DNA of 64,000 bases, from assembly GCA_037074765.1 (NCBI GenBank), contig JBAMDO010000018.1:186001-250000 (forward strand), read 5' to 3'. Both the position numbers and the translations under genes were made by a program. Shown here piece by piece: positions 17,401 through 28,589 of the stretch. Within the stretch, counting starts at the first letter, position 1. Each line of letters begins with the position of its first letter. Below the pieces are notes generated by a model. That model did not search any database. It saw nothing but the letters and a program-made list of their open reading frames with translations, and was not told the origin of the DNA. The DNA comes from Mansonella perstans (Eukaryota > Nematoda > Chromadorea > Rhabditida > Onchocercidae).

Positions 17401-20258
17401 CCACATCTGCCACGAATCGGAAAACGCAGCAATGCGAATTGCCTTTCGGTTCGCAAGACATAAGCAGAATGAGGTTTACCTCCCCGGAGAATCTGCAAGC
17501 AATATTTCATCTCTTTTTTTCCTTAGTTCTCTAAAAACAATTGCTTCAATTTCCCAATCTTCTCAAGTTTCGAAAAATGCCCGACAATCCTAAAGAAAAG
17601 AGTCTTACTGAAAAAAATATTTTCGTAACACGGAAAAGACTTTTCATGGAGCATTTTTTAATGATTCACACAAGTAGTGATCAAGCCCGCTGCAGGTAAA
17701 AGCTAATAATCTTACGTTTACGCGTTGTGTGTTTTCTTTACGTTTCATCGGCACAAGTGGCCAGTCCGGAAAATTCTTCAAATAATGTTTGACAAATTTT
17801 TGTCGAAATTGTGGTACCAGGCACCAATTGTTGCGACGATCTATTTGCTGCAAAAATAATTGTTTATCTAGTTCATTAACACTGCTTAAATTGAAAAAAT
17901 CTTGACCTTAAGAATAAAAGTTGATCAAAAATTTGTAAAATTCATTAATTTCATTAAAATAGTTCAATCATTACAGCAGCATATACTCATCATTACAGCA
18001 ACATATACTCACTCATATGTCGTTTAAGATAGACATAACTGCACACTGCCTCCCGTTTTTTTCAAAAAAGGATCATTTGTTATCCATTAAACATAATTCC
18101 AACTCAAAAACTGAGATATTTCTCATTTGTCATAAATAAAATTATCGACAAAAATTTAACATTAATTTACATGATTCAAATTGAGTAAAATTTCACATTT
18201 CTTAACAAAAATTTACTTCTCTGCAATTGTAAACTCTGTACTTCTGTTCTGCAAGAATATAAACTGTTCGCTCGTGGACGAAACTGTCAATGCCATTATC
18301 AAAAAATATCTGCAAAAAATAATAGTATGACTTCAGCATAGCTAAAAATTGTAAAAAGGTTAGTTTTCATGCAATTATTAAATCACCCACACAATTTCTT
18401 TATATAAAACACTTACCAACATTTCATTTTGTGTGAATCCATGAGGCCCAACACCCACTATTCCTGAATAAAATGCTTTCCGATATCGGTCAAGTCGAAG
18501 CCTGAAAATGAGAATATCTTGAAATTATAAATCTAATTCAAAATGATTGAATAACTTCCTTTTGAAGCGGAGAAACGGAAAGTTACTTTGGCTCATATAA
18601 AGCACATACGCGCACACCTTCCCACATATGTAAACGACCCTCAACTTTAAGCGCAATACGTGATATATCTATTACTTCCTCATTACCATCACCAAACAAA
18701 ACTCTGTATTCACGAGCAGAAACCTGAAATGACTGTTACTATTACCAAAAAACTGGACTTTAAAATTCAAACAATAACGATTAGAATCGTACAAAAAGCA
18801 GTATTCTATGTAAACTATTAAAAAGTGATGAAAAAATTAAAAAAATTAAAAAACAAATTATGAGGAAAGGTTAATAGTAAACATTATTTAACTTTAAAGA
18901 ACAAAATAGTTAATGTATTAAGCATTCATTTGATTATTTGATAAAATATTCCCATTTAATGCAATGTGAAGTTTTCACCTTCTCAATAATCTGGCAACGA
19001 ACGAAATTATATGCATTCTGTTGGCGAGCTAAACAAAAAGATCCGTTTGGAATATCACTAATATTGATTGGATCATTGATAACAACATAATTCCTTTCTA
19101 CATTTTCATTGTGAGTCATACTGACAACACTGATTTCCTCACCAACTGTAACCTAAAATCATTTCAAAGACTTTTCATGCAGCAAATTTAATTGTCATAT
19201 AAAAATTTGGCCGGAGAAACAAAAGGTAATTAAGAAATTTAAAGTGGTTAGAGCCTTTTTCAATAATTTTTTTGCCTGATACGATATACTTTATAGCAAA
19301 TATGAAAAAAAAACTCTTTGAATTCTTTATTAAACAACATAATACCCAAGATTTATAAAATAATAAGTAAAAAAACTGTCAAATTAAATTTATACGATTG
19401 AATAAAAAGCAAATAACAATGAAAGTAAGTCAAACCAAACCAACTGGAAAACTTGAATCATTCTTCCGCGAATCTCTCATCGATTTTCTCGTTTCATTTG
19501 CACGCTGTTCCCTTGCTAACATCGCTGTTTGACTCGTTTGCGGTATACTTTCATTCGATGAGGACAAATTCTGCTGTAAAAACTTTTGCTTATTTATATA
19601 AAGTTCGTAGAACTAAAAACAGCTTCAGCCAAAGTTTCAGTCATATCGACCATTAAACCATTTCATCGGATCCATCAAGTGGTCACTAATAGCTATTAAC
19701 AAATTCACAACAAATAAATTACATAAAAAATAAAAGCAAATAATCACAAAAACATTTAAAAAAAATAAAAAACAAAGATAAAAAACAAAAGCAAATAATC
19801 CCAAGATAAGAAAAAAAATCCAATTATTATAATATCATGATTATTATTAAAACCAAAGAAAAAAAAATTACTCAACCAATTCGCTTAGAAGATTACTAGT
19901 ATAATTTGTCAGTTCATTCGACATGCTCACTAAACCATTGATCCAGTCGTCCTTTACATGCTTGCTGAAATTGTCGCAATATGAAAAGGTCAAGAAGTTC
20001 ATTTTAATGAAAAGCTTCTGATCCTTTGCAAATCAATGGTTTTTTATCTACTATTACTTTTATAGAGGTAGTAAATTGATGGCCAAATCTCTTTTATATC
20101 ATCGTAATCATAACTTAGACAGTTCTAATGATTCATTTAGGAAAGAATGGGGAAAAAAAAAGGTAAAATTAATCCAACCAGAGAGGAGCTGACTGATTAT
20201 TTTTGAAATCTTCCAATACTTCACGTGCGATAGTTATAAAATCATCCGAAGATTGCAT
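11422..20258 (-). CDS. met-2: SETDB1/MET-2-like histone H3K9 methyltransferase
   Basis: About 25 exons encode roughly 1,060 residues, near the size of SETDB1-family enzymes, which methylate H3K9 for heterochromatin silencing. Domains in order: acidic/coiled N-terminus (~20.3-19.4 kb); tandem Tudor-like region with SAREYRVLFGDGNEEVID and GIVGVGPHGF (~19.1-17.3 kb); MBD-like segment with GYSPYMIPLLVGWSRE and VVYRTPCGIS (~16.4-15.9 kb); pre-SET Cys clusters FCSGCTCTG, RCECRLLTC, YECNEKCTCSRSNCHNR (~15.3-14.5 kb); and a bifurcated SET domain. The first SET half has MGWGIRSMIDIPAG (~13.3 kb). A long acidic insert follows, then GRFFNHSCQPN (~11.9 kb), ELFWDYGY, and post-SET CCCGSRLCRKQLL before the stop at 11422-11424. 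Catalytic and zinc motifs look intact. The start used is the first ATG of an exon beginning at 20294 after TTTTAG, plausibly a spliced-leader acceptor. Last gene of a likely three-gene operon. Individual exon borders may be off by a few codons. Confidence 0.93.
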
Positions 20259-20494
20259 GACTTCATCATCCGACGGTATAGAAGATGTCTCAATCTAAAA
20301 TCAGGTCTTTATGACAAAGAGTTACATTACTAAAACCACAGCAGCTTATTTCTGATATTACTGAACTACCTTCACAAAAACTACTAAACACAGTTCTCCA
20401 GCATTCCTAATTCTGAGATATACAATTAATTCCAATTCATACTCACTTGCACCAATAACTTCCATAATTATACCAAATTCGAAAAACTTTAAGT

Positions 20495-23000
20495 TTAACT
20501 TAGTGAGTTATTTTCAGGAAAACTAGCCTTTTTCCATTTCTGATTAAAATCCACAGCAACAGGCCAACTATACATATGCGCCAATAACATTGTCAACATC
20601 ACAATTATCTCGATTGGCTCACAAAGAGTTTTCTGAATGATACGATTTTTTTTTTGCTATGAAAATCGGTGTTTAACAATGAATAAAATATTACCTGTAA
20701 ATAACTGACAGTTAATGTACATAATAAAAATGAAAACAAAATAACACACTGATATTAAAACATATCAATTCATCATTATTTACTAAAAAACTTACAATCG
20801 CTATTTCTGAAGGAGCTAAGGCAACATTACTGTTCATCAAATTACCAAGAATAAGCATATGTGCACGATCCACGCCAATATAGCCCGCAATTCCAGATAT
20901 ACTGTAATTCTCGATTGTTTTATCGCGTTCTGCAATTTATTTTCTTAATAATTTATATGTAATATAAGTGAAGAAAAGATTTCCGCAAAATTGAAAGCCG
21001 CAAGAGAATAGCAATCGGCGAAATTGCTAATCTATCAAACATTAGCCTATATAGCTTTTTTTAAAATTCTGCTATCAGTGACATATCGGATGCTATAAAA
21101 AAATCACACACAGAGAATCATAAGCAACATAAGATCATAAGCATTGACCAAATGATTTTTGAAGATAGAAAAAATCTTTCACCTTTCCAAATATGATCCA
21201 TTAAAAGAACAACAAAATTGAATACGGATATCTTCATTTTAGCCGCGCCTTTCTTTATTCCTATTTTATTAATATGAAATAGAGTAACAGCTTTGGAAAT
21301 CTTCTCATCATCAAAATCAACAGTAATCTAAAATTAAACAAAAGATTACTTCCATTCCTTCACGAAATGAAGAAAACTTCATGAAAATATCTGGAATGAA
21401 TGAAAAATACGCTGAATACTATAAATCAATCCTGGTAACTAATCTTCTCTTGGATATGATCAAAGAAATCAGTGTCTAATGTTGAAAACCCGCAAACAGT
21501 TCGCCCTGTCCTATATTCAGGTCCGTTATATCGAAATGTCTTATATAAATTAAACAGCCTCTCTTCGCATCTGAAAATATATAATATATTAAAAAATTCT
21601 GTCAGCATTTGCCTACTTCCAATACAGAAGATATTAAAGTCAACACTTTCAAATCATATAACCAAGAAAGTTTAAGTAGATGTAAATTCAAATGCTTTAA
21701 ACTTTGTCTTTGAAGTGTGTGAAAAAAAAAAATTTTGAAGTGTATCGTTAATGTCTGTCAAATTCTTTTAAGGTTATACCTTCGTACTAGATTTGAATGT
21801 CGTATTTCTTGAAAGAGTAGTAAAAGACATATTTTCTTTATCTTTTTACGATTAGCATAAAAGCATAAATATTGAAAACATTCTGAAGTAGTGAAAGAAA
21901 AAACCTACAGTAGTTTTCTTTCATTACTTAAAAGACTCAAATCTCGACTATCAAATATAGCAATTTCATCTGAATCATCCGATGATGTTTCATCCACCAA
22001 AAAAGCATTTACATCAATATCTGCGCTGACCTTTTTTTCCTGAAGTACAGTAATTTCACAAAAAAATGCATCAATTCTCTTATGTAAATGAATAAACCAT
22101 CACAATGTGCTATATATTACATCTTTTTTTGAAACAAGATAACAAAAGGAGAGCCAAATAAAAACGTCTATGTAACATGTCATATTGATATCTGACATAA
22201 ATGTCGCTGCCACGAACTTAAAATTGAGTAATCAAAGTATCAACAAACTGTGAGATCGGAAGATGCAGAAAGATTGATAATATCACCATGTTCTTCATCT
22301 ATTTCCATTCCAATTCATTAAAACAAATCACTCTGAAAATACCAGTAACAAAGAATTCAACGCTACACCTTGAAATCTTTTTGGTGTCTTCCAAACATAA
22401 ATCAATATGGAACTAAAATTTAACTGAAATGTAGTTTAGCAAACAAAACCAATTTGAAGCCCAAAGCTAATTGACCTCAGGAGATATCCCCCTTACAAAT
22501 TTTCCTACCCCATAAGCTCTCTTAACTTCAACTCTCGCTCTTCTCTTCATTCCGAATGACCTTCTTTTTTGGTCTAATTCGAAATAAGGTCCAACGCAAT
22601 AACTTTTTTTCTTCGATACCTAAATATCACAAAATGATATCGCAAAGTTTTATTTTACATTCATGTGTATCTATATTCACCTTTCATATTTGATTGATTA
22701 CAATAAGCAAGAAAAAAAAGATAGAGATTTTTGAAATTTCAAAATCCATCAAATTATATTTTTCAGTAACTAGTAAGTGAGAAAAAAATTGAATTAATTT
22801 TAATTTGTATTTAAGTTATAACTAACAAAAAATGTTTTGCAAATCTGCTGGGCAAATATGCTGCTGCATAGTCACATAATTTCAGAAGAGAGAAAATGAG
22901 ATATAAAAAGAGGTAAATTTATATCGAAAATCATTTAAACTGCAGGTATTACAAAAAGAAAAAAGTGTTGCAAAAGCAATAACAAACATATACTCACCAT
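20495..23000 (-). CDS. Unrecognised protein, ~263 aa, middle gene of putative operon
   Basis: Seven exons by eye. The first coding exon appears to hold only the ATG, directly followed by a GTGAGT donor (23000-22998). The next begins VSKKKSYCVGPYFELDQKRR and is strongly basic. An acidic Ser/Asp segment follows (VDETSSDDSDEIAIFDSRD), then four mostly helical exons with RTVCGFSTLDTDFFDHIQEK, DDEKISKAVTLFHINKIGIK, GIAGYIGVDRAHMLILGNLM and EPIEIIVMLTMLLAHMYSWP, ending ENNSLS and a stop at 20495-20497. I do not recognise a family. The basic then acidic N-terminus suggests a nuclear protein (inference). It lies 206 bp below the ZCCHC8-like stop and about 200 bp above the methyltransferase's first exon, same strand. 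One junction (exon 4 to 5, ~21.43 to 21.33 kb) has no donor in the right phase, so that border is unresolved. Confidence 0.7.
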
Positions 23001-23206
23001 TTTGCAAAAAAAAAAGTTACCAGTACCCGTATTATTAAAAGTATACTTCTAGTAATTAATAACGAATTAGTGCATAGGTGATTAATTAATAATGAATAAA
23101 ATGTGAGAGAAATGAGACAACGAAATAGGAAATCGAGGACAATCAAAGTGGAACAATAAATGATGGAATCTTAATGATATCATATCCTTTTTGCAAATAT
23201 TATCAT

Positions 23207-26200
23207 TCATATTTTTTTTCGAATTTTTAACATAAGAGATCTGAAGAAACCCCGATTTCCATTACTTTCTTCGAGTACTTCAAATGGTAGAACGCCATCT
23301 CGGAATTTCTCCAAACTCGGCTTTTTTTTATCCTAAAAAGAAGTTTATTTTTGACTTTATACTAAACACAAGTAAGAATAAATTGCGACAGTTCAAAATC
23401 TCGAAATAAAAATTACATGCTCCAGTCGACAAACTACAGGCGTTCCAAACGAAATTCTAGCCTCTCCGCCATCAGGTGACTGTGACCCAATTTCCGAATA
23501 AGATATTGAAGTCTCAAGGTCAACAACTGATGTATTATTATCCTGCAAATTAAATTCATGCCGATTGTTGCAATTTGTTTATTTAACTATAAAATCTAAA
23601 GTTTGTAAACACGAGTGAATCATAATGTGACAATAATGTTCAAATCTCGAAATAAAATTCTGAAAATGAAAAGCTTACAGCAGTCTCTTTCAATGATTCC
23701 ATGCTTTTCTTCGGTTCATCACTAGTTAAAACAACGCTGTTATCCAATTCTTAAAACTTCAGATAATAATTTATTCAGAATGAAAACAAATCCACATGTT
23801 TGCAAAAGTTGTTTAAATAAGAAAAAAAATAATTGAAAGTCATACCGTTTTTTGATCGTTTATAATTACTCGTGTGCGCATCCTTATAATTTCCCCGTTT
23901 CCTATTTTTTTGATAGTTACAGTCAAGTAACCACTGCTGCAAGAAAAGAAGTCAAAACCTAATTTTAATCCATACAATATAAGCAAGTTTGGACACTCCA
24001 TTTCTCCTTAAAAAACCAAGCAAGGCATAATGCTTACCGCCTGTTTTTCTTTGACATATTCTTGAAGATATCGGACATATTCATCAAATCTAGGTACTCG
24101 GAAACGCTCACGCTATAAATAAGGGATATCTTTACAATTAATAAATTCATAGTACTCCTGCTCAGTTTAACTTGTCTATAAAAATAAAACCATGAGAGAT
24201 AAAATTTCATAAAAAATAAAGCGCCATTTAAGCAAAGTAAATCAATCAAATCGTACATCTCTAAGAAATCGATTATAGTAGTTAAAACCGGGATAAGCAA
24301 TCACTTTATCTGCTGAAACCGTAAGTTGCTTCCGTTTCTTATCTTTTTCTGAAATATAAACGAAAAAACTATTAATTAACTAAGAATCCGAGTGTTCAAA
24401 AATCCTTCTATTTTTTTGCAGCTAGTAAGCCAAATAAAATAAGCACCATGCACAATACGAGGAGTTCCCAATGTTTTATCATCGGTGTGAAATTCTAACA
24501 GTGATTCCTCACCAGAACTTTGATCAACAGCCTAAAAATACATAGTAGTCTTTTAGAAAAAAATGGTAAACTTCAGATTTGAACCACATATTTAAATAAT
24601 GCATAACATTACACATATTAATATTAGTATGATCTTGAATCGCCCATTGGTTTCAATAAAATTTCAACAAAACAAGATTTTATCCTCCATAACAAAAAAA
24701 GAGTCCATTAAAAACGTGAAAAACATGCAAATTTGATACCTCCGCCAAATATCCTGGTGGATAGCCACCAATAAAGCCTTTTCGACGCATTCGATAAATC
24801 CATTCGGGAATATCATTCGGACCTATACCCAAAGCTTCGCGTAATGCATCACTGATTTCTCCAGGCCTAAATACCATTTCTCCTTTAGCTGGCTGAAAAT
24901 CTCTGACAGAAAATACACAATTAAAAGGTAAAAAATTTTAAAATTTACCTCACATTACATGTGTCTGCTGATCCGATATTACTGACTGTGGTATAACGTT
25001 CCTGCATTAAACGTTTATTATTGAAATGAGCAGCACGATTGGCAGCGATCCGCCGCTGATTTAACGGAATATTGCATTGTTGCAAGGCATGTTCACCACC
25101 ACAATTAAAGCAACTTATTTTGAACGTGCTGAAGTTTTGGAAAATAACTTCGGTGTCATGAAAGATCAATACTGTATAAATAGACTATTAATTAAAGGTT
25201 GGCAAAAGATCCACTCATTACCCGCCGTTGCTTATAATAATATGTTTTTAAATCCCGTACTTTCGATATGCACTTTTTACACACAAATTTGTTGAATTAT
25301 CCATTTTCCTAGCGTAAAAACTCTCGATGAATAGCATATAAGAAGTGTGTGTTAAAAAAGAACCTTTCTTTTTTTTCTTCTGATGGCGATGGAAGTAACG
25401 CATCGTTCGTTAGAATTTTGGTGAAATCAAAAGCATCATTCTTTCCTTCTTTCGAGGTCTTCAACTCTCCATTTTCGAAAACATGCTCAGGTGTTTTGAC
25501 CACAGAATGGCTACTTTCCACTTTTTCCTCAACAATATCCGCTCCTTCAGTATCCAGAACAAATAATGCATCGTCGTTGCCTTCGCACTCATCCGATATT
25601 TGTTGCTGCAGATTTCAAAATTTAAATCCTCAAGATATTAAAAACAAAATGCAGAATTTTCGGATGAACTGTCGACTTATACATATTTAAAGGCAGAGTG
25701 ATGCTTAATAAAATTCTGATTTATGATAGAGTTCCTACTACTTCAAAATCTCCATCGTCTTCCTCTTCTACCAAATCCACCAGCTCAATCACGGACTCAT
25801 CCCTCCGAAATTTCGCGTTTTCATACCTAGAATACATGAGTTTTACTGAACAATTACTGAGACATTTTACTACAATTACTGAGACATTTCACTTCAACTT
25901 AAATTGATTTAAACGATGACTGTTAGTGCAAAATATAATGACTTGATATATATGAATAATTGTTGTGACTTAAATATCATGTGACGTTTCAGATTTGAAT
26001 AGATGCATGAAAGGTTCTAAACAATGAGTTTAACAAAATTCCGACTCTGCTGGATCGTATCACTATTGTAAATACAGTTTCTCTGGACAAATAAAAAAAC
26101 GACAAACGTAATATATGCTTTGGTAAACTGTAACGTGCCTTTTGGTAATGCAAACACCGAATACCACCACGATCATGATACGATACAATTAAATATATAC

Positions 26201-26409
26201 GAAGTGGAACGGATGAAATAAAAAATTAAAGATTGAAAACCACGAACAGATCAGACTATATAAAACAAACACGAAACAGAAATTTTTTCAAAAAATTACC
26301 TCTGCCTCTTCCTCCGGGGCGTGCTGTTCATGTTTATATGGGCAACCTCAAACTTCGGTGATGGCGTACGTGAACATTCACCTGGTTCACGTTCATCATA
26401 AACATTCAT
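23207..26409 (-). CDS. ZCCHC8: ZCCHC8-like zinc-knuckle/PSP-domain protein
   Basis: About 13 exons, roughly 490 residues. It starts MNVYDEREPGECSRTPSPKF, followed by acidic segments. A CCHC knuckle with CFNCGGEHALQQC lies at ~25.1 kb. The next exon (~24.9-24.74 kb) has the PSP domain: RPGEISDALREALGI, IPEWIYRMRRKGF, GGYPPGYLAE. Then come YPGFNYYNRFLRD (~24.3 kb) and a C-terminal FRDGVLPFEVLEESNG segment resembling the ZCCHC8 C-terminal motif. In other animals ZCCHC8 is the scaffold of the nuclear exosome targeting complex with MTR4 and RBM7. From this it is inferred to act in nuclear RNA decay. First gene of the probable operon; its start follows a splice-acceptor-like tract, consistent with trans-splicing. 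One very short exon (~25.3 kb) is uncertain. Confidence 0.88.
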
Positions 26410-26503
26410 CTTTCCCAACTGCTAAAAGTAAACACAAAATTGAAAAAAAAAAACCGTAATAGCACTAATCAATAAAGCTGAACATCTTTTAAAATGCGCA
26501 TTA

Positions 26504-26567
26504 CAGTACCGGGTTTCCGCACACGCCACACCCAACAGTACCGGGTTTCCGCACACGCCACACCCAA
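26504..26567. repeat. 32-bp perfect tandem repeat x2, GC-rich
   Basis: The unit CAGTACCGGGTTTCCGCACA followed by CGCCACACCCAA occurs at 26504-26535 and again at 26536-26567 without mismatch. It lies about 100 bp upstream of the first operon gene and is far more GC-rich than its surroundings, so it may be a core promoter element (inference). Confidence 0.95.
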
Positions 26568-27217
26568 AACGCCACCCAGACTACCGTCCGCAAGCTTTCT
26601 GCTCGAGACCAGAATATAATTAGTAATCGACTTGGTCTTTTAGAATTTTAATTTATTGTTTAAATTTAAATATTTGCAGTATTGAGTGGAGTAGAAAATT
26701 GATATATATGTCTGAGAAATAAAATCTGAAAGATAAACTAATCGCTTATTTTTTTCCTCTCGTCATAATTCCTAAATTTTGACGAATTTTTCTGTTCTAT
26801 TTTTGTAGCTTTAAAAATTTGTTACTTATAATCTCAAATCGATGTAATTAATAAAGTTTATTCGATTATGATATAAGAGGTAAAGTGTAGTTCAGTGAAT
26901 CTCTGATATCTTTTAATATGTGATAATTACTTTCCTGTCATAATCTGATATTAATTTAACCTCAAAAAATCAAGGCTAACAGCAAACGATAGAATTTTTA
27001 TGGGCTTATTTTACTAGGCTTTTAGTAACCTTAAAATCATTTCCGAACTATAATGCATTTAATTTTTATCCAAACAATAGTGACCAAATGAAAAAATTCA
27101 ATAAATAAACAAGCATTTGACATTCTTCATATTCATTTCTCATGCACTATAGTGAAAAATGTTCTTAGATCAACTGTCGCTCATTGGTCATTTGCTCATC
27201 GTTGACATTTGCAGTTC

Positions 27218-27979
27218 CTAGCAATTCCAGAATTCATATATACTTCACTTGGTGACATTATTGTGATTGAACATTTGACATCGATCCTGTGATCGATTCT
27301 GCTGTAGAGGACTTTAAGAGATACAGGTAAGAAAAAATGTTGAGAGCAGATAGTCGCTTAATTTAAAATGTTATAAAATAACTGAAGATGCATTAATGAT
27401 GCATTTTTGATAGACTTCGTTTGTAGAATAATAAGGTAGAAATAAGAGAAAGAGAAGAAAGAGGGAAAATGAATTGGATTAAACTTAGAATTCAAAATGC
27501 TTCACGTACGTATTTCTGTCACTTAAAATTGCTAGAAAATGAAAAAAAATCCAAAATTTTGAAAGATCGTTGCAGTTAGAAGTAAAATTCAACATATAGC
27601 AAAAGAAATGAATCTAAGCAAATTAATTCCAGAATTTTTGCTATAATTCGACCTAATGTTAGTTGTTCTATTCAATTTCCGAATAAACCTCTTTCACTGG
27701 CAATGAAGGCATTCTGATTTTAAACATACCTCTTTTTCAACCTTTTTCAACTTCAATCCTGAGAATTTACGACAGCCGCACTGAATCTGTTGTGAAAAAA
27801 CTAATCTCAGACGAATAAATCAACTTTTTGTAAATTCATTTAATGTGTCTTGGGAATATCAAAAGGAGCAACAGCTGTAGTACCTTAGGCAATTGTTTTT
27901 TCTTGCATTTTTGACTTATCAGAAATAGTTAATTAGCAATTAATGAGCTGAAATTAAATTTATCATTCATTGATGCTCG
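27218..27979 (+). repeat. Large inverted repeat, copy 1 (~760 bp)
   Basis: This segment recurs in reverse complement at 61875-62637. From about 27380 to 27960 the two copies differ at only a handful of positions; towards each edge differences rise, and beyond the edges weak homology continues. No frame runs through it and no transposase or RNA family is recognised. It contains ATGCATTAATGATGCAT, a near-perfect palindrome, and CACGTACGT. See findings. Confidence 0.95.
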
Positions 27980-28589
27980 ATAGAGCAATGATTTTCAAGC
28001 GAATCAAAGCAAAAAAATGTAAATCTGAAATGAAATTTGTGAACAAATTCTTTCCTGAAATAGAAATTTCTTGAAATATTTATTAGCGTATAAAAGTAGA
28101 GTATTTGAGATCGAACAATTAAGGTTTGAAATGATAAAGTTTGGAATACAATAAGATGAATGCATCCTGAGCTTGATCAGGGGAAATTTATCTTTTGCAG
28201 TTACTAATCAAGATATGTCATTTTGAATAAAATTTGACATTTTAAAATGGTCTCCTTTGAATTAATGAACTTTCTCATAAGTTTCAAAGTTTAGATCAAA
28301 TGAGACAAATTACCGATTACTCTAACTTTTATAATCTATGCAATGAAGCAACTGCATAGATGATAAAAGCTTAAATAATATTCATAATCAGAATTGAGAT
28401 CAACACAACAATGATCTTCTGGAAATTTACTCTTTCTTCCCATCTTTTTTTTCTTCAAAATAAATGCAATAATTGAGATAGAAATCAAAATTAACCAAAA
28501 ATCAAAAATTCCACAAAATTTATTTATTTTTAAAGCTATTTGCCAAATTTGAAATCCAATGTAATTTATACACTGTCAACGATACATCA

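Larger units (their letters stand above)
26410..28589. other. Upstream region of the putative operon
   Basis: Holds the promoter region for the three-gene cluster. It contains a GC-rich 32-bp tandem repeat at 26504-26567 and one copy of a large dispersed inverted repeat at 27218-27979. No coding gene is supported. The 3' UTR of the ZP-domain gene runs into its right-hand end. Confidence 0.6.
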
